Shown here piece by piece: positions 1 to 6,030 of a stretch of DNA of 7,249 nucleotides. The stretch comes from Candidatus Poribacteria bacterium. GTDB lineage: Bacteria; Poribacteria; WGA-4E; WGA-3G. Each line of letters begins with the position of its first letter. Position 1 is the stretch's first letter. The stretch covers positions 1 to 7,249 of the forward strand of contig RKRO01000399.1 in NCBI GenBank assembly GCA_007571355.1, in the 5' to 3' direction. A model generated the notes under the pieces. The model was given only the letters and a program-made list of their open reading frames with translations. It made no database searches and had not been told where the DNA came from. The position numbers and the translations under genes are program-made.

Positions 1-303
1 GTGCATGTATGGGATATTCCTGATGGGACATCTTCCACTACACCTACGGACTCCTGCATCACCCGGAGTATCGCGAAACATACGAGGCGAACCTCAAGCG
101 CGATCTGCTACACCCTACCCGCTTGTCAAGAGGAGCGAGGGGAGAATGGGTCATAGACCAATATCGGTCAAGACCGACAAACGCAGTGACATCGTCAACG
201 ACCCGAATCTGCAGATGACCGGCAATATATTGTCAGGTTGATTGGCAAAGTAATTACGGTAAGCGTGGAGACAGTAGACATCATTAACAAATTGCCCAGC
301 CTA
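1..303 (+). pseudogene. Decayed C-terminal fragment of a type ISP restriction-modification enzyme (helicase/N6-adenine methyltransferase)
   Basis: Three phrases typical of the extreme C-terminus of type ISP (LlaBIII-like) restriction-modification proteins occur in order, but each in a different frame. Frame 3 from 27 reads DIFHYTYGLLHHPEYRETYE and then NLKRDL, and resumes at 144 with EWVIDQYR. Frame 2 from 167 reads VKTDKRSDIVNDPN. Frame 1 from 214 reads DDRQYIVRLIGKVITVSVET and ends near NKLPSL at 303. Each switch (near 27, 167 and 214) is the same net -1 shift. Only about 12 residues separate NLKRDL from EWVIDQY, where intact relatives, from memory, have several dozen more, so an internal deletion is likely. 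A TGA at 21-23 blocks frame 3 upstream. The methylase and helicase parts would lie before the window, so their state is unknown. The family call is from memory of these motifs and fairly secure; non-function of this piece is a strong inference unless the shifts are assembly errors. Confidence 0.8.
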
Positions 304-334
304 AAATCAGTAGTGTCAAGGAAATGTTTTGGGA

Positions 335-646
335 TTATGAAACACCCTCACTTAATTCGCGCAGAAATTCAAAGGTATAAATCCCAGTACGGTGTCCATC
401 GCTCCATATTAAACGAACCGCATAGCGTCCGACTCGCTGAATATCCACAAGGCGTAAATTTTCAAAAAAGTCATCAGGCGGTAAAATATGGAAGGGGTCT
501 TTTCGCAAATGTACCGCATCGCAATGGGCGCACGGGCATTTTTCGCGGAGGAGACGATAAGACAACTCACCCTGGTGCAAGTCTTTCCATTGAATTGTTA
601 AACTATTATCGCCTCTTTCGATTCGTGTTGGTTGGAATTTTTGCAT
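335..646 (-). CDS. DUF971 / gamma-butyrobetaine hydroxylase-like N-terminal domain protein
   Basis: This is a 103-residue stand-alone DUF971 (GBBH-like N-terminal, PF06155-type) protein. Visible hallmarks are the CPCAHC motif (C37, C39, C42) and the C-terminal block WSDGHRTGIYTFEFL with H85. In the related N-terminal domain of human gamma-butyrobetaine hydroxylase, three cysteines in the same C-x-C-x2-C spacing plus a later histidine bind structural zinc, so zinc binding by C37/C39/C42/H85 is likely. The catalytic dioxygenase domain is absent, as is usual for bacterial single-domain members. Its molecular role is not established; some relatives sit beside iron-sulphur assembly genes, and here the upstream minus-strand neighbour is a ferredoxin. 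The ATG is supported by the usual family start (PTRIER just after it), but no clear Shine-Dalgarno is visible. The stop is TAA. The gene faces the type ISP relic, with only about 30 bases between their ends. Confidence 0.87.
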   Translation of the reverse strand: MQKFQPTRIERGDNSLTIQWKDLHQGELSYRLLREKCPCAHCDAVHLRKDPFHILPPDDFFENLRLVDIQRVGRYAVRLIWSDGHRTGIYTFEFLRELSEGVS

Positions 647-671
647 GGTAACCGCTCAAATAGGGTGCATA

Positions 672-731
672 AGAAAAAAAACGATTGCCGATTTGTGCGA
701 CCATAAGCAGCCGGATAAACCGACAATCGTT
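672..731 (-). terminator. Rho-independent terminator of the ferredoxin gene
   Basis: On the minus strand, AACGATTGTCG (731-721) pairs with CGGCAATCGTT (690-680), giving an 11-bp stem with one G-U pair. A partly paired inner segment of about 30 bases follows, and then an uninterrupted run of eight T on the minus strand (681-674). It starts about 37 bases past the ferredoxin stop. The plus-strand version has a C-A mismatch and no T-run, so the terminator works in one direction only. Confidence 0.85.
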
Positions 732-768
732 CAGGGAGTTATGATTTAAGGATTGCTCCTGCTATCCG

Positions 769-1026
769 CTATTCAAAGTACTCCGCGTTGATATCAATGA
801 ACTCTTCCCATTCTTCAGGAACGTCTTCTTCCATGAAGATAGCCTCGACGGGGCATTCGGGTTCACATACGCCACAGTCGATACATTCCTCCGGATCGAT
901 GAAGAGTTGATTGTATTCCTCAAACTCATCAGCATCCGGTAACGGGTGAATGCAGTCTACTGGACATACATCAACGCATGCACTATCTTTAACGTCAATG
1001 CAGGGCTCGCAAATCACATACGTCAT
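769..1026 (-). CDS. 7Fe-type ferredoxin ([3Fe-4S][4Fe-4S], FdxA-like)
   Basis: This 85-residue, strongly acidic soluble ferredoxin carries low-potential electrons in the cytoplasm. Cysteines are spaced C9-x7-C17-x3-C21-x3-C25, then C48-x2-C51-x2-C54-x3-C58-P. This is the 7Fe (Azotobacter FdI / mycobacterial FdxA) pattern rather than the 2[4Fe-4S] pattern. By analogy C9, C17 and C58 hold a [3Fe-4S] cluster, C21, C48, C51 and C54 hold a [4Fe-4S] cluster, and C25 is the free cysteine. The phrases VCPVDCIH, CIDCGVCEPECPVEAI and EDVPEEW are family hallmarks, and the length is normal. A good Shine-Dalgarno AAGGAG (1041-1036 on the minus strand) lies 9 bases before the ATG. The stop is TAG. The gene is monocistronic or weakly linked to the DUF971 gene, because a terminator follows. 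Its redox partner cannot be told from the window. Confidence 0.95.
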   Translation of the reverse strand: MTYVICEPCIDVKDSACVDVCPVDCIHPLPDADEFEEYNQLFIDPEECIDCGVCEPECPVEAIFMEEDVPEEWEEFIDINAEYFE

Positions 1027-1071
1027 GTTGGAAAACTCCTTTCCGCTTGATTTACAGTCACAATTTCACTC

Positions 1072-1092
1072 AATAGGCGAGGTTAGCCTATT
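1072..1092. promoter_or_regulatory. Perfect 7-bp inverted repeat in the ferredoxin leader/promoter region
   Basis: AATAGGC (1072-1078) and GCCTATT (1086-1092) are exact reverse complements separated by seven bases. The centre lies about 56 bases upstream of the ferredoxin start codon. It could be a regulator-binding dyad or a leader-RNA hairpin. No T-run follows on either strand, so it is not an intrinsic terminator. The function is unknown. Confidence 0.4.
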
Positions 1093-1359
1093 TGATGAAG
1101 AACGTATAAAAAACATCGTCATATATGGCGGATTTTTTTGCTATGTCTGCTGAGTTGCGATCAGGACACAATAAATAATACCACATACAGCCTGTTTTGT
1201 CAAGTTATATTTGAAACGAAACATCGATATTGCGTTCGAGCCTTCAGTCTGACGAAGTCTTGGGTAATCTTATGGCGGGGGATAAAAATATATGAGCTCT
1301 TGCTGGTGGGATTTTTGCTGCGGTATTTCTTCACACTTTGGAAGTACTCCAGTTTAGGA

Positions 1360-1388
1360 TTCAAATTATTACAACTTTTCCATATTAT
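1360..1388 (+). promoter_or_regulatory. Candidate sigma70-type promoter for the sigma-propeller operon
   Basis: TTCAAA (1360-1365) and TATTAT (1383-1388) are separated by 17 bases and match four and five of six positions of the -35 and -10 consensus. It lies about 100 bases before the 1490 start. The region is AT-rich, so a chance match is quite possible. Confidence 0.25.
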
Positions 1389-1398
1389 GCACCCTTTT

Positions 1399-1428
1399 CC
1401 AATCAAATATTGGTCTTTAATTATAAAG
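1399..1428. promoter_or_regulatory. Two adjacent small dyads upstream of the sigma gene
   Basis: CCAAT (1399-1403) and ATTGG (1409-1413) form one dyad. CTTTA (1415-1419) and TAAAG (1424-1428) form a second, one base further on. They lie just downstream of the candidate -10 and 60-90 bases before the start codon, a plausible operator position. The arms are only five bases, so this is weak evidence. Confidence 0.2.
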
Positions 1429-1489
1429 CGTAAAGTGGCATTTCAAATTTAAACGGTTCAATGCTACCCATCAATTATGGAGAACCCTA

Positions 1490-4400
1490 ATGGTAGAGAA
1501 TGATGTTCAGTTAATTCACAGGATTTTATCAGGCGATGATGAGGCATTCAGCACTTTAGTCCAGAAGTACCAAAAGAACGTCCACGCGCTTGTGTGGCGG
1601 AAGATTGGCGATTTTCATATTGCTGAAGAGATTACACAAGATACCTTCCTCCGGGTATACAAAAGCCTTGCAACGCTCAAAGATCCTAATCTGTTTGCTG
1701 GATGGCTCTATGTCATCGCAAATCGACTTTGCATTAATTGGAGCCAACAAAATAGGGATGTGATGCAATCCTTGGAAGACACACCTATGGAAGAGATAGC
1801 GGAATCTGCTTATGCGCATTATCTATCAGAGCAACGCGAGGTAGAAGCCGCCGATCGCCGTTATGAAATTGTCCAAAGGCTCCTACAGAAATTGCCGGAG
1901 AGTGAACGCACAGTCGTAGTACTCTACTATCTTGGTGAAATGACGGCGAAGGAAATTGCTAAATTCTTAGGGGTATCAGTAAACACAATTAAAAGCCGGA
2001 TTCGTCGGGCGCGAGAACGTTTACAAAACCAAGAAGAACTTTTGATCAGCGAAATGCTTGGGAGTGTGCAATTACCTGCCGATTTAACCCAAAGTATCAT
2101 GCAACAAGTTGCTGACATAAAACAGACTCCACCACCGGTTGGAAAGCCGTTGTTACCCTGGGCGGCTTTTGGCGTAGCTACCGTTTTGGTTATCTTGTTG
2201 CTCGGTGTCAGCAATCAATACCTCGCCCGTTTTCAGCAGCCCTATAATTTTGAGGCACAATCTGAACCTACGGTTGAAATTGTTGATGCACCTATCACGC
2301 TTGAGAGTGACTCAAAACCGTCTGTACGGAATCAGGTTGGACGTGCTTTTACGCCAAGTAAAGATAACGGGAACAGTTCACAAGTTTCTGAAACAGTCTC
2401 ACCAACCGATACGCTGGAAATTTCCCATAAGTTTTCTACTTCACAGTGGATCCAGACGGATGGCCCTCAGGGCAGCACTGCCCTCAACATCTTTGCGACA
2501 TCTGAAAAGACGCTTTACGCCGTTACGCCTTCAGGTATCTACCGATTGGCAGCAGATGAGACTGTGTGGACGCTCATTGATACAAGTGTACCCATCGGAG
2601 ACTCACGAATGCCAATGGCAGAATATGCAGATACCCTCTATATAGTCTCTACCGATGAGATTTTTATTTCAAACAACGGTGGTAACACATGGAAAGCACT
2701 CGGAACCCGTCCAAAAGGACATGCTGTGGGATTAATAATAGTAGGTGAGGCAGAACAGCACCGCTTACATACATCTCCAGCAATGTATCTTGCCATTGAA
2801 GATAAAGGTGTTTTCGGATCTACCGATGCTGGTGCACACTGGATCCTTCTTAACGATGGGTTGACAGATACAAAGATTTCTGGAGTCGCTGCAATCGGGA
2901 ACACTGTATTTGCTGGCACAAACAGCGGACTCTATCGCTTCAGTACCACGGTTTGGGAGCAGGTGCCTATTGCTGCATCCGAAATCATCCATTCGTTAGT
3001 AACTGATGAAAACAATCTCTATGTTGTAACAGGACACGATCTTTTTACCTTGGGATTGGTTGAATCGAGGTTGCGGGACGAAGGACAAATAATGCACGGC
3101 TACAATGCAAGCGCAAGCCGGATTTTTTGCTCGACTGATTTAGGAGAGTCGTGGACTGAGATAACCCCGAAAAATAACGCTCCTTTTGTAAGAACACCGA
3201 CCGGCATGGAACTTGTAGTTGCCGGTGAGACACTCTTACTATTAGGTGTCACTGAATTACGTTCCAAGGACGGCGGGCAAACTTGGGAAAACCTCAAATT
3301 CAACAAGAATTTGTTTGCCCGGGAGGGCCTTACGACTGTCGCAATAGACGACGATACGTTTTACAACGTGGGGACATCCGGCGTTTATCGAACGACGGAC
3401 GCTGGTGAATCTTGGCAACCCTTTATGAAAGGGATGGCTGGGACCAGAATACTCGATTTAGTGGCATTTAACGACAGACTCTACATGCATACCGGCAACG
3501 ATGTTTTCCAATCCACCGATGCTGGTACCTCGTGGAAAAACGTTCCAATTAATTCGGGCGATGTTGCGCGTCGCGCGGTAAAAGAAGGCAACTTTTCCGT
3601 TGATTCAAGATTGGTAACCACCGACAACGCTCTCTATGGCATTATACCGGAAGAAGATGACCTACGCGTTTTCCATTTGTCTGTAAGCAGCGATGCATTC
3701 GTTCCTGTTCATAGGATCCCCTCCTGTGCAAAGCGAGCACCCGCCTTTAATGTGTTCACAAGGAAAGCGTTAGCCTTTGAGTTATGGACGACAGTTGAAC
3801 AGGTAGAACAGGTTTACGCATCCAACGGTCTCGAAGAGGATGCGAACCTGCCGGTTACCTTATATTTTCGGAAAAAGCATTGGGAAGCCGGGGGATTTGC
3901 TGTCAGTGGTGAGACGTTCTACATAGAATGCCAGCGCAGGCTTTTCAGATGGAAACCAGGCAGTACTGAATGGAAAAACACCGGCTTGATTGATACGGCT
4001 GAGCAGCTTGAGAACACATCTGATAACGGGTTCCAATTAGCCGCTTCAGCAGAAACCGTCTATGTGGGTAAACGCGGCGGTAAACTCCTTCAATCGCTTG
4101 ACAGCGGAGACAGTTGGAGAAATATTACAGCGAGCCTACCGCTCCATTTTAACCATTTCAACGAAATCGTGTTTGTCGGTCCAACGGTTTACGTCGCGAC
4201 GGATAGCGGTGTCTTATCCTCACAAAATGGAGAATACTGGCGCGTAATAACGGATAGAATAGGCACACCTATCATCATAAACAGGTTCGCTGTGAATGAC
4301 ACCACACTCTACGGTGCGGCAGATACCGGTATCTATCGTTTAGAAGGCGAATGGCAACAGATGGCTCCAAATGTTCCGGGTAAAGTTATAGCATTCAGCG

Positions 4401-4510
4401 TTAGCAACGACAGACTTTACATCGCTACCGAGCAACGCGGTCTATTTCACATCGCACTCGGAGAAAAAGCGTGGGTAGGCGTGACGCAGCAGCATGTGAT
4501 ACATAAATAA
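1490..4510 (+). CDS. Membrane-tethered ECF-like sigma factor fused to an exported Asp-box (BNR/YCF48-like) beta-propeller
   Basis: This 1006-residue protein has three parts. Residues 10-90 are a sigma70 region 2 with the typical AEEITQDTFLRVYKSL and GWLYVIANR phrases. Residues 124-178 are region 4, with LPESERTVVVLYYLGEMTAK followed by the EIAKFLGVSVNTIKSRIRRA helix-turn-helix that would read the -35 element. After a linker (about 181-220) comes one hydrophobic segment, 223-240 (PWAAFGVATVLVILLLGV), with K211 and K219 before it, which favours a cytoplasmic N-terminus. A low-complexity linker (250-315) leads to a large exported region with eight Asp-box motifs ending in W at 401, 451, 555, 599, 642, 682, 876 and 917, each in a repeat like LYxxTxxGIYRSTDxGxSW, as expected of a BNR/YCF48-like propeller. 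The start has Shine-Dalgarno GGAGAA (1479-1484) seven bases upstream, and region 2 begins close behind it. No separate anti-sigma gene lies beside it. The domains are secure; membrane tethering and a sensing role for the propeller are inferred. Confidence 0.93.
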   Translation: MVENDVQLIHRILSGDDEAFSTLVQKYQKNVHALVWRKIGDFHIAEEITQDTFLRVYKSLATLKDPNLFAGWLYVIANRLCINWSQQNRDVMQSLEDTPMEEIAESAYAHYLSEQREVEAADRRYEIVQRLLQKLPESERTVVVLYYLGEMTAKEIAKFLGVSVNTIKSRIRRARERLQNQEELLISEMLGSVQLPADLTQSIMQQVADIKQTPPPVGKPLLPWAAFGVATVLVILLLGVSNQYLARFQQPYNFEAQSEPTVEIVDAPITLESDSKPSVRNQVGRAFTPSKDNGNSSQVSETVSPTDTLEISHKFSTSQWIQTDGPQGSTALNIFATSEKTLYAVTPSGIYRLAADETVWTLIDTSVPIGDSRMPMAEYADTLYIVSTDEIFISNNGGNTWKALGTRPKGHAVGLIIVGEAEQHRLHTSPAMYLAIEDKGVFGSTDAGAHWILLNDGLTDTKISGVAAIGNTVFAGTNSGLYRFSTTVWEQVPIAASEIIHSLVTDENNLYVVTGHDLFTLGLVESRLRDEGQIMHGYNASASRIFCSTDLGESWTEITPKNNAPFVRTPTGMELVVAGETLLLLGVTELRSKDGGQTWENLKFNKNLFAREGLTTVAIDDDTFYNVGTSGVYRTTDAGESWQPFMKGMAGTRILDLVAFNDRLYMHTGNDVFQSTDAGTSWKNVPINSGDVARRAVKEGNFSVDSRLVTTDNALYGIIPEEDDLRVFHLSVSSDAFVPVHRIPSCAKRAPAFNVFTRKALAFELWTTVEQVEQVYASNGLEEDANLPVTLYFRKKHWEAGGFAVSGETFYIECQRRLFRWKPGSTEWKNTGLIDTAEQLENTSDNGFQLAASAETVYVGKRGGKLLQSLDSGDSWRNITASLPLHFNHFNEIVFVGPTVYVATDSGVLSSQNGEYWRVITDRIGTPIIINRFAVNDTTLYGAADTGIYRLEGEWQQMAPNVPGKVIAFSVSNDRLYIATEQRGLFHIALGEKAWVGVTQQHVIHK

Positions 4511-4514
4511 GGAG
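4509..4514 (+). promoter_or_regulatory. Ribosome binding site overlapping the sigma gene stop codon
   Basis: AAGGAG begins within the TAA stop of the preceding gene (4508-4510) and lies six bases before the ATG at 4521. The overlap suggests translational coupling and supports one transcript for the two genes. Confidence 0.75.
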
Positions 4515-4520
4515 AAAACT

Positions 4521-5195
4521 ATGAAAGTTTTAATAAGCGCTCTTTTTATTGTTCTACTTGTCCTCCCGCTCACTTTCGCGGCAGAAGACAAACAGACTTC
4601 TGATGTTGCCAGTCTTTACCACTTCGCCAATATATTAGGTGTTGAGGTGTCACTGGCGCAGATCGAAGGCACCTTCACACAGAAGGTTGACGAACATCGC
4701 GTTGCCGATTTTGGGGGTCTTATTGACGCTGCAAAGGAGGTCGGACTCGAATTGCAAGAACACAGTCTCAACTACGAACAACTCTTGGCGTTTAAAACGC
4801 CGGTCATCACACACCTCAGGACTCCATTTGACGACAGGAACGCCTCCGAAGTGGATGCTACCGCTGAGCATTTCATCGTCGTTGAGCACGCAAACAAAAA
4901 GTGGGTGCGTCTCTTTGATACGCCAAGCAACTTGTTATATCAGGCAGCCACTGTTGTCTCCCGTGATCGCTTTTTGGACCTCTGGACAGGCCGCGTACTC
5001 GCCCTCTCAGAAACCCAGCGTCAGCAAAGGCAGCCCGTTTTAAATGTTTCACCCACGTTGCTGGACTTAGACACCTTAATCACACTACAGCGTGGCTTCG
5101 CGGATCAGGACTTAGCCGGATATCAGTTTCCTGTCCGCCTTAAAAACCGAAGCGATGTGCCGATACGAATTATCGCCGTTGCAGGCAATACGTGA
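4521..5195 (+). CDS. Exported pseudo-C39 peptidase plus start of a DUF1573-like repeat (N-terminal part, ends at in-frame TGA)
   Basis: This 224-residue open frame encodes the N-terminal part of a longer protein. Residues 1-20 form a signal peptide with probable cleavage near TFA-AED. Residues 25-160 resemble a bacteriocin-processing C39 peptidase domain: SDVASLYHFANILGVEVSL lines up with the usual CGxxCLYxxxxLLGxxVSL, HFIVVEH carries the expected catalytic histidine (H117), and VRLFDTP carries the aspartate (D133). The nucleophilic cysteine is replaced by S27, so protease activity is doubtful and a binding role is more likely. From residue 172 (VLNVSPTLLDLDTL...FPVRLKNRSDVPIRIIAV) begins a DUF1573/ASH-like immunoglobulin-fold repeat, cut in mid-domain by TGA at codon 225. 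Translation starts 10 bases after the sigma gene with a strong AAGGAG. As it stands the product would be a truncated periplasmic protein; the same frame continues to 5984. Confidence 0.8.
   Translation: MKVLISALFIVLLVLPLTFAAEDKQTSDVASLYHFANILGVEVSLAQIEGTFTQKVDEHRVADFGGLIDAAKEVGLELQEHSLNYEQLLAFKTPVITHLRTPFDDRNASEVDATAEHFIVVEHANKKWVRLFDTPSNLLYQAATVVSRDRFLDLWTGRVLALSETQRQQRQPVLNVSPTLLDLDTLITLQRGFADQDLAGYQFPVRLKNRSDVPIRIIAVAGNT
5193..5195 (+). other. In-frame TGA interrupting the C39-like/DUF1573 gene
   Basis: The TGA falls at codon 225 of the frame starting at 4521. The frame has no other stop until TAG at 5982-5984, and both sides read as one domain (PIRIIAVAGNT, TGA, NTVIAKPKTDVIPIGK). Against the usual DUF1573 pattern IxxVxxSCGCTV, the codon falls on the glycine of SCGCT, while the flanking cysteines are already T and N. 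A GGA-to-TGA nonsense change is the simplest reading. Selenocysteine insertion is not supported, because I see no convincing SECIS-like stem-loop in the next 50 bases. Confidence 0.85.
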
Positions 5196-5984
5196 AATAC
5201 CGTCATCGCAAAACCGAAGACAGATGTCATCCCTATCGGGAAAAACGCTGTTTTAGGGATCGGTTCGACTGCAGTTGCAGTCCATAGGACTTATTTTAGG
5301 ACGGTCCATATTCAGACAGATTCACCACAACGTCCGTTCACTTTTGTCTCTTTCGGGCGCGTCCGGGAATTCCCGGTTGTCTTCGTTCCCGAGAGCGTCT
5401 ATGTCGAAAGTGCCGGCACATCGCAACCCAAGAAAAGCGTCGCGTTAAAAAACCCGCGTGAGACCGCCTTGCGGATTCAAAATATTAAAAGTTCACAGAC
5501 GTGGATTCAGCCTGTCCTCCGTAACAATAACACCGTTTATCCGTGGCGCGCCGCCGACATTGAACTGAATTTTGAAACTGAACGGATGCCGAAAGGACGG
5601 TTTAACGAAAATCTCACAGTCAAATACATTGACCACAAAGGCGAGATAAGGACCCTCAAGTTACCGATATCTGGAGAGGGAAGTCAAACCTATACGCTCG
5701 CGCCGGAACGTTTTTTCTTTGGACAAATTAATGCCGGCGCGGAAAATACGAAAGTATTGGTACTGAAAAATCTAACGAGCACTGAGCTCCAGATTGAAAA
5801 AGTCGAAACCGATATCGGTACAATCACAGTTAAAAAAGAAGAAAACAGGAACAACTATCAATTAACGTTAACGTTGCCACAAGTTTTAGCAAAAGGAATC
5901 CTGAAAAGCGAGGTTCGCCTTCAGACGAGCCACCCACAGATGCACCTTATCAAGATTCCAATTTTTGCATTCGTGTCAGAATAG
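5196..5984 (+). pseudogene. C-terminal continuation of the interrupted pseudo-C39/DUF1573 protein (ASH-like repeats)
   Basis: These 262 codons continue the 4521 frame without a break after the TGA, which would give a 487-residue full-length protein. They hold the rest of the first DUF1573-like repeat (to about 282), a second beta-sandwich repeat (about 285-390, from FPVVFVPESVYVES through GEIRTLKLPISGEG) and a third (about 391-487, TLAPERFFFGQINAG... to IPIFAFVSE). These have the usual 'phi-F-G-x-[IV]-xxG...x[VL]x[VL]xN' rhythm of ASH/DUF1573 domains, thought to be protein-binding modules of exported proteins. The SCGCT cysteines are missing from all repeats. No ATG with a ribosome binding site lies near the start of the segment; the only candidate is a TTG at 5469 without Shine-Dalgarno, so independent translation is unlikely. 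It is expressed only by read-through, or not at all if the TGA is real. Little other decay is seen: no frameshift or second stop. Confidence 0.7.
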
Positions 5985-6007
5985 GAACGTTCATGTCCGA
6001 ACGTTCT
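5984..6007 (+). promoter_or_regulatory. Intercistronic hairpin made of two palindromic GAACGTTC octamers
   Basis: GAACGTTC occurs at 5985-5992 and again at 5999-6006. Each copy is its own reverse complement, so together they also form an 8-bp stem (plus a G-U pair, 5984/6007) with a 6-base loop. The hairpin starts directly after the TAG stop and ends 10 bases before the next Shine-Dalgarno. No T-run follows, so a simple terminator is unlikely. It may be an RNA processing or stability element, or a tandem operator. Confidence 0.55.
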
Positions 6008-6030
6008 AACAATACGTAAGGAGTTATCCC

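Larger units (their letters stand above)
1027..1489. other. Divergent intergenic region (ferredoxin / sigma-propeller operon)
   Basis: This 463-base AT-rich stretch has no convincing gene. The plus-strand open frame at 1138-1452 and the minus-strand one at 1200-1406 have unlikely composition, no Shine-Dalgarno and no recognisable motif. The region must hold the promoters for the leftward ferredoxin and the rightward sigma operon. Visible elements are the inverted repeat at 1072-1092, a T-run near 1133-1139, a candidate plus-strand promoter at 1360-1388, and two short dyads at 1399-1428. Nothing recognisable was found between about 1145 and 1355. Confidence 0.6.

Noticed and set aside
5..241. 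Open plus-strand frame of 78 codons
   Set aside because: Only its segment at about 167-208 matches the type ISP family; the rest is an out-of-frame reading of the same relic, so it is not a separate gene.
300..334. Possible insertion-sequence end at the junction after the type ISP relic
   Set aside because: The similarity breaks sharply here, but no terminal inverted repeat, target duplication or transposase is visible, so no mobile element can be supported.
238..651. Open plus-strand frame of 137 codons, antisense to the DUF971 gene
   Set aside because: Only its first 22 codons are meaningful (type ISP tail); the rest is the antisense shadow of the well-supported DUF971 gene.
1138..1452. 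Open frame of 104 codons in the intergenic region
   Set aside because: It has no ribosome binding site and no recognisable motif, with a composition rich in aromatic and hydrophobic residues as expected of AT-rich noncoding DNA.
2469..2484. Near-perfect palindrome AGGGCAG-CA-CTGCCCT
   Set aside because: It lies inside the sigma-propeller coding region and can arise by chance from its Q-G-S-T-A-L codons; no regulatory context.
5196..5260. Possible SECIS element making the TGA a selenocysteine codon
   Set aside because: Only short pairings (CCGA with TCGG, GACA with TGTC) can be drawn, without a stable stem and apical GU-type loop at the right distance; the codon also aligns with a glycine, not a cysteine.
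5469..5984. Independent gene starting at TTG 5469
   Set aside because: It is in the same frame as the 4521 gene with no stop between 5196 and 5469, lacks a Shine-Dalgarno, and starts inside a domain repeat.
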